A DNA stretch of 51,794 nt from an uncultured Desulfomonile sp. (GTDB lineage Bacteria > Desulfobacterota > Desulfomonilia > Desulfomonilales > Desulfomonilaceae): contig CAITZA010000043.1 in the NCBI GenBank assembly GCA_903896745.1, forward strand, positions 1-51,794, given 5' to 3'. Within the stretch, counting starts at the first letter, position 1; each line of letters opens with the position of its first letter. Of this stretch, positions 1-10,240 are shown in pieces. Below the pieces are notes generated by a model, which was not told the origin of the DNA, searched no databases, and was given only the letters and a program-made list of their open reading frames with translations. The translations under genes and the position numbers were made by a program.

Positions 1-1028
1 GCCCCCATCCTCACCAACTCCTGAACGTGCATGAAACGGTTTTCGAAAACCTGCTCGGTAATCACACAGCTTGCATCGCCCAACGCCATCAACGCCATGT
101 ATTGGGCCTGAAAGTCCGTGGCAAAACCTGGATAAGGGTCAGTCACAACATCTCTACTGTGCAAAGCTCCGTTGGAAATAACCCTCACATTTTTGTCAGA
201 TATTTCCACCTTAAGGTCAGCCTCTTGCAACTTTGCGAGTAACGATTCCATGTGAGCGGGCTCACAACCTTCAACCGTAACATCGCCTTTAGTTATGGCG
301 CCGGCCAGAAGATAGGTGCCGGCTTCAATCCTGTCCGGCATAACCTCATGAACTATTCCGTCCAGTCTATCGACTCCTTCTATGACGATCTCAGGCGTTC
401 CCGCGCCGTAAATCCTGCCTCCCATACGGTTGATCACATGGGCCAGTTCACAGACTTCCGGTTCAATTGCGCAATTTCTGAGAACCGTTGTTCCCTTTGC
501 CAGTGAAGCCGCCATAATGAGATTTTCAGCTCCGGTTACCGTGTTGAGGTCAAAGGTGAACTCAGCGCCTTTCAACCTCGACGCTCTTGCCTGAACATAT
601 CCGTTATTGAGCTCAATTCTAGCTCCCAGAGCCTCAAGCCCCTTGAGGTGCTGATCAATAGGACGGGCGCCTATGGCGCAACCTCCAGGAAGGCTGACAT
701 CCGCGCGTCCCTCACGGGCCATCAATGGGCCAAGAACCAGAACTGAGGCCCGCATCGTCTTGACCAACTCGTAAGGGGCGGTATGATCCGTAATTTCACG
801 TGCCTTGATTCTCAGGGCCCCGGGGGTAAAATCGTCCAACTGAACACCAAGCTGCAACAGGAGTTGTTTGGTTGTCCTGATGTCCATCAACGCGGGCATT
901 CGATGGAAAATCATTTCATCCGTGGTTAACAGGGCCGCGCACATCAATGGCAGGGCGGCGTTCTTCGAACCACTTATCTGAACATTCCCTGTCAGTCGAT
1001 TCCCGCCTTTTATAACTATTTTTCGCAT
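1..1028 (-). CDS. murA: UDP-N-acetylglucosamine 1-carboxyvinyltransferase, 3' end outside the window
   Basis: Reading the minus strand from ATG at 1028 gives MRKIVIKGGNRLTGNVQISGSKNAALPLMCAALL..., with the active-site loop LPGGCAIGARP. Open to the window edge, so absent from the ORF track. Confidence 0.95.
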   Translation of the reverse strand, partial: MRKIVIKGGNRLTGNVQISGSKNAALPLMCAALLTTDEMIFHRMPALMDIRTTKQLLLQLGVQLDDFTPGALRIKAREITDHTAPYELVKTMRASVLVLGPLMAREGRADVSLPGGCAIGARPIDQHLKGLEALGARIELNNGYVQARASRLKGAEFTFDLNTVTGAENLIMAASLAKGTTVLRNCAIEPEVCELAHVINRMGGRIYGAGTPEIVIEGVDRLDGIVHEVMPDRIEAGTYLLAGAITKGDVTVEGCEPAHMESLLAKLQEADLKVEISDKNVRVISNGALHSRDVVTDPYPGFATDFQAQYMALMALGDASCVITEQVFENRFMHVQELVRMG

Positions 1029-1336
1029 TTATCACGTTCCTTATACCGCTAACAGGCGGGATTAGTATTTTACAGAGAAGAATGATTACTTGTTTGACAC
1101 GAAATTATACGAGGCATCGTTACTTGTTCTCAATAGTGACGCAGGGTTATATCATTTTAAGAATCAGGGCGCAACCGGTTAACTGCCACTGAGGCGAAAA
1201 CATTTATCGGGAGCCAAAAAGAAATCTTCACTTTCCAGGGGCATTGTCGGCCCTTGATTTATCCTCGCAAGAACACCCCGATCTACGAGTTTATGCCCAA
1301 TCCTCCCCCCGAACCAGCATGTTTAATAAACCGAAG

Positions 1337-4300
1337 TTAATATGAAATCAGCTCAATGAGGTCTTCCCTCGAGAAGTGTTTAAGAATCAGCTTGTCATCC
1401 TGTCTTACCACGGATTCCATCAGTCTCTTCTTTTTCAGGATGATGGTGTCAATTTTTTCTTCCAATGTATTCCTTGTTACCAGCTTGAACACCTGAACGC
1501 CCCGTTGTTGGCCAATCCTGTGAACCCGGTCGGTGGCCTGCTCTTCACGAGCCGCGTTCCACCAGCGATCGTAATGTATGACTACCGAGCCTCCGGTAAG
1601 GTCTATCCCGAGACCTGAAGCGCGAAGTGACGCAGTGAACACCTTGCATTCCGGGTCTGTGTTAAACTTCCTGATCGCCTCGGCACGCTTTCTTGTATGT
1701 CCCTTTATTGTGGAGAAATTCAGGCCAACATCAATCAGATAGCTCTCGATCAGTTCCAGCATCTTGACATACTGACTGAACACAACAACCTTTTGACCGG
1801 ATCGAACACTCTCATCCAGCAGATCTACAAAAGTGTCCCACTTGCCTGACTCATACTTGGCATAGTCTTTTGTCTCACCCTCAAGAAGCGCTGGATGGTC
1901 GCATATTTGTTTGAGACTGTTCAGAATGGCAAATATATGCATATACGGGACGGTCTTGTCAGGATCCTTGAGCGTCTGAACAAGCTCCTGCCCCTGATTA
2001 TCCACCACATCCCGATAAAACCTGTACTGAGTTTCGCTTAAATCACACCGCCGGATGTCCTCAATCTTCGGAGGTAGCTCCTTGAGCACCTGTTCCTTTT
2101 TTCGCCTTAGCGTGAAGGGATGTATCAGTTTTGCAAGTTTATCCTTGGCGTTAGTATCTGATTCCTCTTCAATGGGGACCCTGAAGTATGTTTCAAAAAC
2201 AGTCTCTGAGACAAAGTATCCTGGCAGCGTGATATCGAAAAGCGATTTCAGCTCAGTGACGCTGTTTTCTATCGGGGTTCCCGTAAGGCCTATGACACAT
2301 TTTGCATGCAGGGACTTTATTGCATGATACGTCTTGGTCAGTCTGTTCTTAACGGCCTGAACCTCATCCAGCACCATCAGGTCAAAGCTTGTTTCAGAGA
2401 GTATTTCCCGATCTCTCAGGGCAATGCCGTAAGAGGTTATGATTAGCGGATGTTTTTCCCAATCATCGTGGGCGGCCCTGTCAGCGCCATGATAAATGAA
2501 CGGCCGCAGATAGGGACAATATTCCAGCACTTTGTCGTACCAGTGACTCAGCACCGTGGTAGGACATACCACGATGAATCGCGTGCTTACATTTGCTCTC
2601 GAACAACGATTGTGTATGCCGGTCATCAGCGCCATTACCTGATGAGTCTTTCCAAGCCCCATGTCATCACAGAGTAGCCCGGAAAAACCATTCTCATAAA
2701 GGAACCACAGCCATCCATATCCGTTTTTCTGGTAAGAACGGAGACGACCTTTCATGGAACTGACAGAAGGGACTCTTGTGGGAGCTTTTAATCCATCGAG
2801 ATCCTCAAACCAATTCCTGAGCTTGGCGCTTTCGTACCTTTTTTCGATTTTTTCCTGAAGAGCGAGAAACCGCAAGTATTCAACCTTCGACAGGGTTATC
2901 TCATCCCCATCCACCGCAACCGCATTGTCCCGACTGTTTATCCAGGCAAACTCGGCGCCCAGGGTATCTATCCATTTTGAACCATAAACTATGAACCTCT
3001 GGTTGTTGCGCTTTGCCTCAAGTATTTCCCTGAATGAAACCGTAAAATCGCCATAATCATAACTGATTTCAATTTTAACCTGCCCCGAAGGAGAGGGCTT
3101 GTGGGTCACGATTACCTTGTTACAATTCTCGACTGTCTCCCGCTCAAGGAGGCTCTTATCCACTATTATTGACGGCTCATCCCGTAGTAATTCAAAATTT
3201 TCTTTTAGAAATGATGAAATCTTTTCGGGGTGAACCATAACTCTTTTCTGGGGTGAGAAATATTCGGAGGGAAGATTCGCCACGCTTACATGAATCCGGT
3301 AAAAACCAAAATCAGGAAAAAAGTAGTAAGCGCCGAAAAGGTGTTTGTCCAGAGTAGACCGGTCAATAAATTTGTTCTCTTCTCCAGCCTCGTCATCAGG
3401 ATTCCGTACCACCGGTTTTATCAGCAGGGCTGATGACTCGGTTACCTCGATAGTGTATCCCGTCTCCAATGGTTTGGGATTAATAAAAAGGTTGGAGCCG
3501 ATTATTTCTTTCTTCTCCGCTCGCTCTATTACCGGCCCAATAAGGATACGTGGAGGAATGAACCGGATTATCGTTTCACCCTCTTCGTCCATGCCCTCTA
3601 CGATTAATTCTTCCCTATGCTCAAGAAAATTGAAGCTGAAATGCCCCCCTAGACGGCCCGCCAGAAGAAAACCTACCTTCGCAATCCGATGCCATATACT
3701 TTCTTCCATACTTTGACGGGCTGATTTGATGCCCCGCTTGTTTATTTCCAGTTCATCCTCGGTATATTGCCACGGTTTGCGTCTTAATGACGGCACATTG
3801 GGGTCTTTTAACTTCTTCCCATACATTCTCTTGTATACGGTCGGATCTATGTCCCGTCTTATGATCTCGAAAAACTCGTGCAGAAATTCGTCTACCAGTC
3901 TTTCTCCCGGCATGAATGACAGTATCTCGTCAGACCCACGATCCGAATACGTCATCCTCAGACCCTCTCCACCATGGTTTACATGCGCCCTGAAACCTAG
4001 TGACGAATCACCGAAATTCTTGAAACCAAACCAGCTTATTTCATTCCAGAAACTCTCCTGGAAATCTTCACACAGACTCTTTAATTTTCCTGTTTCTTGA
4101 TCTGTCCTGAGAATGTATCGGACAAAAGTAACTATGTGATGACAATAGGTTCTGGTGGATGACCTGAAGCAGCCGCAATTAGCTTTTGAGAGAATTCTGG
4201 TTTCCGGATCCAGAGTTACATGAACATTAAAACTTTTTGTTGAAGACTCTGAAATAAGACCAAAATATGCTTCTCTACCAAAATTTATGTGTGAAATTCG

Positions 4301-4432
4301 CGAAGACTCAACCAGCCTGAGTCCCCTGTTCAACGCCTCAGAATTGAATTGCTTCGTGATCTCGGACGGGAGCTCGCCACCACAGGACACACCCGACAGA
4401 TTCTTCTGAAAATCCAGGATTTTTTCAAACAC
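1337..4432 (-). CDS. SNF2-family DEAD/DEAH-like helicase with N-terminal SWIM zinc finger
   Basis: DDMGLGKTHQ (Walker A), VLDEVQAVKN (motif II, DEVQ variant), GLTGTPIEN, and C-terminal RWWNAAREEQATDRVHRIGQ. Upstream CGCF...YCHH is SWIM-like. Confidence 0.93.
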   Translation of the reverse strand: MFEKILDFQKNLSGVSCGGELPSEITKQFNSEALNRGLRLVESSRISHINFGREAYFGLISESSTKSFNVHVTLDPETRILSKANCGCFRSSTRTYCHHIVTFVRYILRTDQETGKLKSLCEDFQESFWNEISWFGFKNFGDSSLGFRAHVNHGGEGLRMTYSDRGSDEILSFMPGERLVDEFLHEFFEIIRRDIDPTVYKRMYGKKLKDPNVPSLRRKPWQYTEDELEINKRGIKSARQSMEESIWHRIAKVGFLLAGRLGGHFSFNFLEHREELIVEGMDEEGETIIRFIPPRILIGPVIERAEKKEIIGSNLFINPKPLETGYTIEVTESSALLIKPVVRNPDDEAGEENKFIDRSTLDKHLFGAYYFFPDFGFYRIHVSVANLPSEYFSPQKRVMVHPEKISSFLKENFELLRDEPSIIVDKSLLERETVENCNKVIVTHKPSPSGQVKIEISYDYGDFTVSFREILEAKRNNQRFIVYGSKWIDTLGAEFAWINSRDNAVAVDGDEITLSKVEYLRFLALQEKIEKRYESAKLRNWFEDLDGLKAPTRVPSVSSMKGRLRSYQKNGYGWLWFLYENGFSGLLCDDMGLGKTHQVMALMTGIHNRCSRANVSTRFIVVCPTTVLSHWYDKVLEYCPYLRPFIYHGADRAAHDDWEKHPLIITSYGIALRDREILSETSFDLMVLDEVQAVKNRLTKTYHAIKSLHAKCVIGLTGTPIENSVTELKSLFDITLPGYFVSETVFETYFRVPIEEESDTNAKDKLAKLIHPFTLRRKKEQVLKELPPKIEDIRRCDLSETQYRFYRDVVDNQGQELVQTLKDPDKTVPYMHIFAILNSLKQICDHPALLEGETKDYAKYESGKWDTFVDLLDESVRSGQKVVVFSQYVKMLELIESYLIDVGLNFSTIKGHTRKRAEAIRKFNTDPECKVFTASLRASGLGIDLTGGSVVIHYDRWWNAAREEQATDRVHRIGQQRGVQVFKLVTRNTLEEKIDTIILKKKRLMESVVRQDDKLILKHFSREDLIELISY

Positions 4433-4495
4433 TTGTTTCTCCTGTATCCGAGTCTCTTACTGAGAAACGCTTGGCGTGCGTTATCATACCAGCAA

Positions 4496-4510
4496 AATGT
4501 TGTCAACATT
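4496..4510. promoter_or_regulatory. Perfect inverted repeat AATGTTG-T-CAACATT upstream of the SNF2 gene
   Basis: 7-bp arms with 1-nt spacer. A further CAACATT half-site lies at 4536-4542 in a very AT-rich intergenic region. Confidence 0.4.
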
Positions 4511-4769
4511 AAATTATTATTTTATAATTTATGCTCAACATTTATTTATACTGGATTTATTTATGATCATCCTTTGTTAAAGTTAAATATTGAAATAGAG
4601 TATTATTTTCTCGCGAAAATTACTATATTTTGGATTTGACGCCTAATTTTTATGATTTCACAAGGGTTTATTTATCCCGTCTTCTAAATTCTTTCCGACA
4701 GAATACTTCCTTGAGGCATAACACTTTTACTGATATGATTCACGGGTCAATCATGCTTCGTTCCAAAGA

Positions 4770-5789
4770 ATGAAGGAAATCATACTGATGAATAAAAAGC
4801 ATGTGGTCCTGATAGTATTATTGGTGGTGGCAGGCCTGACAACGGGGATTTCGCTGTATTTAAGAAAGCCGTCCATACCTCCCGGGACAGTGTTCGTGAG
4901 TGGTAACATTGAGGCCATAGAGGTGGATTTATCGTTTCGGATAGCGGGGCAGATAAACAGCCTGCCCATAATGGAGGGCGATCGGGTTGCCAGGGATCAG
5001 GTGATAGCCGCATTGGATATCGATACGCTTGAAGCGCTTCGAGGCTCGGCTCAATCGGAAATCGCCACGGCACGTGCCGTGCTGGACGAACTCGAGGCTG
5101 GAACAAGAGAAGAAGAGATCAAGAGCGCTCGAGCCATTTCAAAAGCTGCGGAGAGCAGACTGGCCAACGCGCGTGACGAATACGAAAGGCATCTGAGTCT
5201 GTACAAGGGTGGCGCTATTTCCGCATCTGCCCACGACAGCAAGGAGATGGCGTTCAAGGTCGCCACAGAGGAATTCAACAACTCCGTTCAGAGATTGACC
5301 GAGCTTGAGAGAGGCCCGCGCGAAGAACAGATAAGGGCTGCGCGTTCCAGGCTTGAACGTTCGAGGTGGGAGTTGAAACGGATAGAGCTGGACATTAAAC
5401 ATTCCTCATTGCAATCACCAATTAACGGTGTAGTCCTGGTTAAGGCCAATGAACTCGGTGAGGTCATTTTACCCGGAGCGACGGTTGCGACGGTTGCCGA
5501 AATAGATGAGGTATGGCTCAAAGGATATGTTGGAGAAAAGGACCTTGGCAAGATCAAGCTTGGCCAGAAAGCCCACATTAGCATAGATACATATCCGGAC
5601 AAATTCTATAAGGGAATTGTAACTTTCATATCGACCCGCGCCGAGTTTACCCCTAAAAACGTTCAAACACGAGAAGAGCGGATAAAACAGGTGTACAGGG
5701 TAAAAATCACTATTCCCAACCGGAACCAGGACCTGAAAATCGGCATGCCCGCTGAAGGATTTATTATTGTTGACGACGTGCAACAGTGA
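4770..5789 (+). CDS. HlyD-family membrane fusion / periplasmic adaptor protein (start probably ATG 4788)
   Basis: N-terminal TM, barrel-sandwich FVSGNIEAIEVDLSFRIAGQINSL, coiled coil, SPINGVVLVKANELGEVILPGATVATVAE. Confidence 0.92.
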   Translation: MKEIILMNKKHVVLIVLLVVAGLTTGISLYLRKPSIPPGTVFVSGNIEAIEVDLSFRIAGQINSLPIMEGDRVARDQVIAALDIDTLEALRGSAQSEIATARAVLDELEAGTREEEIKSARAISKAAESRLANARDEYERHLSLYKGGAISASAHDSKEMAFKVATEEFNNSVQRLTELERGPREEQIRAARSRLERSRWELKRIELDIKHSSLQSPINGVVLVKANELGEVILPGATVATVAEIDEVWLKGYVGEKDLGKIKLGQKAHISIDTYPDKFYKGIVTFISTRAEFTPKNVQTREERIKQVYRVKITIPNRNQDLKIGMPAEGFIIVDDVQQ

Positions 5790-5804
5790 CTAGAGGACTC
5801 TCTT

Positions 5805-6779
5805 TTGCCCAAATCTCTTAACTCGGGTTCGCAAGATGATGGACATGTAATTATTACTGAGAATTTGTGCCGTGATTTTGGTTCGACCAAGGCCGTTTCA
5901 GATCTGAATCTGATTGTAAAAAGAGGTGAGTTATTCGGGCTGGTAGGACCGGATGGGGCCGGAAAGACCACTACGATCAGAATGTTGGCCGGAATCCTTG
6001 AACCAACCTCGGGTAATGCGTGGATCGACGGAATTTCTGTAATCGATGATCCGGAGGCGGTTAAGGAACATCTTGCATATATGCCTCAAAGGTTTGGTCT
6101 CTATCAGGACCTCACGGTTCTGGAAAACCTTGTTTTCTATGCAGACCTCTTTCAGGTTCCCAAAAAAGATCGTCCGGCACGTATGGAAGAACTCTTTGGA
6201 TTCAGCAGGCTTGGTCCTTTCAAGGACAGGCTGGCCGGCGCCCTGTCTGGCGGCATGAAGCAAAAACTGGGCCTGGCTTGCGCTCTAATCCATTCTCCAC
6301 GCCTGATTCTGCTTGATGAACCTACCAATGGGGTAGATCCCGTTTCCAGGCGGGATTTCTGGAAAATACTTTATGAATTACTCAAACAGGGAATCACGAT
6401 CCTTGTCTCAACGGCCTACCTGGATGAAGCAGAGAGAACAACCAGAACCGGATTGATGAGTAATGGCAGACTGATAGAGGTAGGATCTCCCAATTATTTA
6501 AAAAGCCTTGTCAAAGGTGTAATGATGGAGCTTGTTCCGTCTGATGTTGCGATGGCCCGGAAATGTCTTGACCGCGGAAACGGAATCCTCGATGTGAACG
6601 TTTTTGGAGATACGCTCCATGTCAGGTTTCAGGACAAATCGGTCGAAAAAGTAGCGCGGGATAGTCTCCATGAATGCGGTGTCAGAATAATTTCTTCCAG
6701 ATGGATAAACCCCGCGATGGAGGACGCATTTTTGTCCCTGATCCCTCAGAAAATCGAAGGCCGGAAAATTGAAGGTTAG
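5805..6779 (+). CDS. ABC transporter ATP-binding protein (YbhF N-half-like), TTG start
   Basis: GPDGAGKTTTIRML (Walker A), ALSGGMKQKLGLA (signature), LILLDEPTNGVDP (Walker B). Confidence 0.93.
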   Translation: MPKSLNSGSQDDGHVIITENLCRDFGSTKAVSDLNLIVKRGELFGLVGPDGAGKTTTIRMLAGILEPTSGNAWIDGISVIDDPEAVKEHLAYMPQRFGLYQDLTVLENLVFYADLFQVPKKDRPARMEELFGFSRLGPFKDRLAGALSGGMKQKLGLACALIHSPRLILLDEPTNGVDPVSRRDFWKILYELLKQGITILVSTAYLDEAERTTRTGLMSNGRLIEVGSPNYLKSLVKGVMMELVPSDVAMARKCLDRGNGILDVNVFGDTLHVRFQDKSVEKVARDSLHECGVRIISSRWINPAMEDAFLSLIPQKIEGRKIEG

Positions 6780-6785
6780 TCAAGT

Positions 6786-7730
6786 TTGAACAACGATACT
6801 CCGGAAATAGCCGTGTTTGCCCATGATCTGTCAAAAACTTTCGGGAGTTTTGTGGCTGTCGATCATATCAGTTTCGAAGTCCGGAAGGGTGAAATATTCG
6901 GCTTCCTCGGTCCCAATGGCGCAGGAAAAACCACTACGATAAAAATACTTTGTGGCTTGCTTACGCCGACTGCGGGTGTGGCGAGGGTCTCAGGATTTGA
7001 CGTTTCTACCGAGTTCGAGGAAATCAAGAAGCATATTGGCTATATGTCCCAGAAATTCTCATTATACGAGGACCTGACTGTTTCGGAGAACCTTGATTTC
7101 TTTGGTGGAATTTACGGTCTTACACCCGATAGGAAAGCGGCTCGCGACGAGTGGGTCTTAAAGATGGCCGACCTTACGGATAAAACCGGAACACTTACTG
7201 GCGCCTTACCCCTCGGATGGAAACAGCGCCTGGCTCTCGGGTGCGCTGTACTTCACGAGCCGCCGGTATTGTTTCTTGATGAGCCCACATCCGGTGTTGA
7301 TCCTCTCTCGAGACGAAATTTCTGGGATCTGATTAACGAGCTGGCATCCCAGGGGGTAACCGTCTTTGTAACAACTCATTACATGGAAGAGGCCGAATAC
7401 TGTAACCGCTTGGCGTTAATGGCCGCTGGACGCATCATAGCGTTGGGTTCTCCTAACGAACTTAAGACCAAATGGATGACCGAAACGGTTATTGATCTTG
7501 AGTGCGAACATATCATTGAAGCGGCTGAGTTATTGGGGGCTGAAAAGATTTTCTCTGAAACGGCAATATTCGGCAGCCTGATCCATCTCGTGACCAGAGT
7601 TCCGGACACTGCCATGCAGACAACGCGCGACGTTCTCGAAAGGGCAGGGATTGGTATTTCCCGTATGGAGATCATTACTCCAAGCCTTGAAGATGTTTTT
7701 GTAACCCTCACGTCTAAAGACTCCAGGTAA
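6786..7730 (+). CDS. ABC transporter ATP-binding protein (YbhF C-half-like), TTG start, non-canonical signature
   Basis: GPNGAGKTTTIKIL, GALPLGWKQRLALG (LPLGW in place of LSGGM), VLFLDEPTSGVDP. Confidence 0.93.
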   Translation: MNNDTPEIAVFAHDLSKTFGSFVAVDHISFEVRKGEIFGFLGPNGAGKTTTIKILCGLLTPTAGVARVSGFDVSTEFEEIKKHIGYMSQKFSLYEDLTVSENLDFFGGIYGLTPDRKAARDEWVLKMADLTDKTGTLTGALPLGWKQRLALGCAVLHEPPVLFLDEPTSGVDPLSRRNFWDLINELASQGVTVFVTTHYMEEAEYCNRLALMAAGRIIALGSPNELKTKWMTETVIDLECEHIIEAAELLGAEKIFSETAIFGSLIHLVTRVPDTAMQTTRDVLERAGIGISRMEIITPSLEDVFVTLTSKDSR

Positions 7731-7753
7731 TATAACCAGTTTTTACGAAAAGC

Positions 7754-8890
7754 ATGAACATTGCCAGAACATTTGCCGTAGCCAGGAAAGAAACCCGTCA
7801 GATAATAAGGGACTCAAGATCACTGTATCTGGCTCTGGGAATTCCTGTGATGCTGATGGTTCTGTTCGGTTATGCGCTATCGCTGGACGTTGACAACATA
7901 CCCATCGCGGTTTGGGATCAGGATAAAAGCCCGCAGTCCAGAGAATTTCTGGACCGCATGACAAGTTCGGGATACTTCAGTACCGTCATGACAACCGGTT
8001 CCTATTCCACCATTGTTTCCGCGATAGATTCGAACCAGGTCAGCGTAGGCCTGATAATCCCTTTCAATTTCAGCCAGAGCCTGAAGAAAGGCAAAGAAAC
8101 CACCGTTCAGGCGCTTGTTGACGGTTCAGATTCTACACGAGCCGGCCTGGCCATAGTTTATATGGAGACCATCGTAGGAACATTTGAGCTTGATTTCAAG
8201 AATGAAGCCCTCACAAGACAGTCCGTCGCAGGTCGCGTAAATCCTCCGGTTCAGCCCAAAATAAAGCTGATGTACAACCCTGAACTACAGAGTCGAAACA
8301 ATATTATTCCGGGACTGATCGCAATAATCATGATGGTTATCGCAGCGCTTCTGACATCCCTGACAATCGTTCGGGAAAAAGAAACCGGAACACTTGAACA
8401 ACTGATATCGACTCCGGTGAAATCCAACGAACTCATTGTAGGGAAACTCATACCATACTTTGCCTTGGGATACGTCGATCTCCTGCTGGTCTATTTGATG
8501 GGTCAATATGTTTTCCAGGTGCCATTCAGGGGCAGCCTGCTGTTAATGTTTTTTGTTTCAAGCATTTTTCTTGTAGGCGCCCTGTCGGTCGGTTTTCTAA
8601 TATCGGTAGTCGCGTCAAATCAGTTTTTTGCAACCCAGTTGGCGTTGCTCGGAACATTCCTGCCGACTTTTCTGCTATCAGGGTTCGTTTTTCCAGTATC
8701 CAACATGCCGTATGTGCTTCAGATAGTGACGTATGTTGTTCCTGCCAGGCAATTGATTACAATATTGAGAGCTATCTATCTCAAGGGCGCCGGCCCTGAG
8801 GCGATATTTTTCCCAACACTTCTGCTTTTTGTTTTTGGTGTCTTTATTACAACAGTCGCTGTCCTCAAACTGAAGAAGAGGTTAATGTGA
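7754..8890 (+). CDS. ABC-2 type transporter permease (YbhS/YbhR-like)
   Basis: ABC-2 family motifs: VREKETGTLEQLISTPVKSNELIVGKLIPY. TM-rich C-terminus. Confidence 0.92.
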   Translation: MNIARTFAVARKETRQIIRDSRSLYLALGIPVMLMVLFGYALSLDVDNIPIAVWDQDKSPQSREFLDRMTSSGYFSTVMTTGSYSTIVSAIDSNQVSVGLIIPFNFSQSLKKGKETTVQALVDGSDSTRAGLAIVYMETIVGTFELDFKNEALTRQSVAGRVNPPVQPKIKLMYNPELQSRNNIIPGLIAIIMMVIAALLTSLTIVREKETGTLEQLISTPVKSNELIVGKLIPYFALGYVDLLLVYLMGQYVFQVPFRGSLLLMFFVSSIFLVGALSVGFLISVVASNQFFATQLALLGTFLPTFLLSGFVFPVSNMPYVLQIVTYVVPARQLITILRAIYLKGAGPEAIFFPTLLLFVFGVFITTVAVLKLKKRLM

Positions 8891-10131
8891 CGACTTCTCC
8901 CATAAAAACCGATTCGACAACATTGATTTCAAACGGGAAGACTGTGTCCATGAAACTGCTGACAAATGGGTTTCATCAAAAAAAACAGAGAATTAAACGA
9001 CTTGTAATTAAAGAATTCATTCAGATCGCCAGAAACAGGCAGAATTTTGCGCTGTTGCTCATCGCTCCGCTATTGCAGTTGATAATTTTTGGCTCCGCTT
9101 CCCGGCTGGATGTCAAAGATGTCCGAACGGTGGTTGTTGATCTGGACCAGAGCGCATCCAGTCGTCAAGTGATAGAATCCTTCAAGAAATCCGGCTATTT
9201 CAGAATAATCGGAACGCCTGAAAAATATGAGGATGTCGATCCTTACATGCTTGAAACCAGAGCGGTAATGGCCCTGTTGATACCTCCCGATTTTGAACGT
9301 AGGGTCAGGGCGGGCAGCACTGCTGAAATTGGGGTCTTAATAGATGGCGTGGATACAATTACAGCCGGCACTGTTTCCGGATATGCGCAGGCAATAATTA
9401 ACGGTTTTTCAAACGAGATACTCGTCTCGCGGATAAATACCATGCAGGGACTTCTGTTCGACTCTACCAGCCCGCGCTTGATCACTCCACAGTTTAAGGA
9501 CGCCTCCCGTGCCTGGTTTAACCCAAATCTTAATTCAAAGGAATTCTTTGTCCCGGGTGTAGTTGTCTTGATTATTCTGGCAATGTCCACCGTCCTGACA
9601 AGCGCTGTAATCGTCAGGGAAAAAGAGATCGGAACCATAGAACAGCTTATGGTGGCCCCGATTTCAAGGCTTGAACTTATTTTGGGTAAAACCATTCCCT
9701 GCTTTCTGATAGAAATCGTCACGCTTCTGGTCATTACCCCACTGGCGCTGGTAATGTACGACGTCCCCTTCCGGGGCTCGTTGATCTTTTTTTTCGCGGC
9801 CTCAATGCTCTTCCTGACTACCGCGTCAGGCATTGGAATGACAATCAGCGCCTTCTGCTCCACTCAGCAACAGGCCATTCTGACCTCCTTCATGTTCCTT
9901 CAGCCATCAGTCCTTTTGTCGGGCTATGCTTTTCCTATTGAGAATATGCCGTGGATGATTCAATATGTGACCTATCTGAATCCATTGAGATACTTTATTA
10001 CAATAGTAAGAGGAGTATTCCTCAAGGGTGTGGGGCCTGAAGTGCTCTGGCCTCAGCTCATCCCGATTCTCATCATGGCCTTCTTTTATATCGGGCTTGC
10101 CGCCGCATTACTGAAGCGCCGGATTGACTAG
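8887..10131 (+). CDS. ABC-2 type transporter permease (YbhS/YbhR-like)
   Basis: VREKEIGTIEQLMVAPISRLELILGKTIPCF. Start overlaps the previous stop (GTGA). Confidence 0.92.
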   Translation: MTTSPIKTDSTTLISNGKTVSMKLLTNGFHQKKQRIKRLVIKEFIQIARNRQNFALLLIAPLLQLIIFGSASRLDVKDVRTVVVDLDQSASSRQVIESFKKSGYFRIIGTPEKYEDVDPYMLETRAVMALLIPPDFERRVRAGSTAEIGVLIDGVDTITAGTVSGYAQAIINGFSNEILVSRINTMQGLLFDSTSPRLITPQFKDASRAWFNPNLNSKEFFVPGVVVLIILAMSTVLTSAVIVREKEIGTIEQLMVAPISRLELILGKTIPCFLIEIVTLLVITPLALVMYDVPFRGSLIFFFAASMLFLTTASGIGMTISAFCSTQQQAILTSFMFLQPSVLLSGYAFPIENMPWMIQYVTYLNPLRYFITIVRGVFLKGVGPEVLWPQLIPILIMAFFYIGLAAALLKRRID

Positions 10132-10240
10132 CATTTTTTTGGAGCCAGCGCCATACCTTGATAATATACTGGAAACCTCCGACAATGAGCTGTTCTTTTT
10201 CAGACTGTATTGAATCAGTCAACACACCTCGCTGGAGAAA

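Noticed and set aside
1337-4432. SNF2 helicase as part of a DISARM/BREX-like defence island
   Set aside because: Neighbours are murA and an export operon; no methylase, PglX/BrxC or nuclease partner in range.
9243-9863. 206-aa minus-strand ORF
   Set aside because: Fully antisense to the ABC-2 permease, low-complexity Ser/Ile-rich translation, no recognisable motif: shadow ORF.
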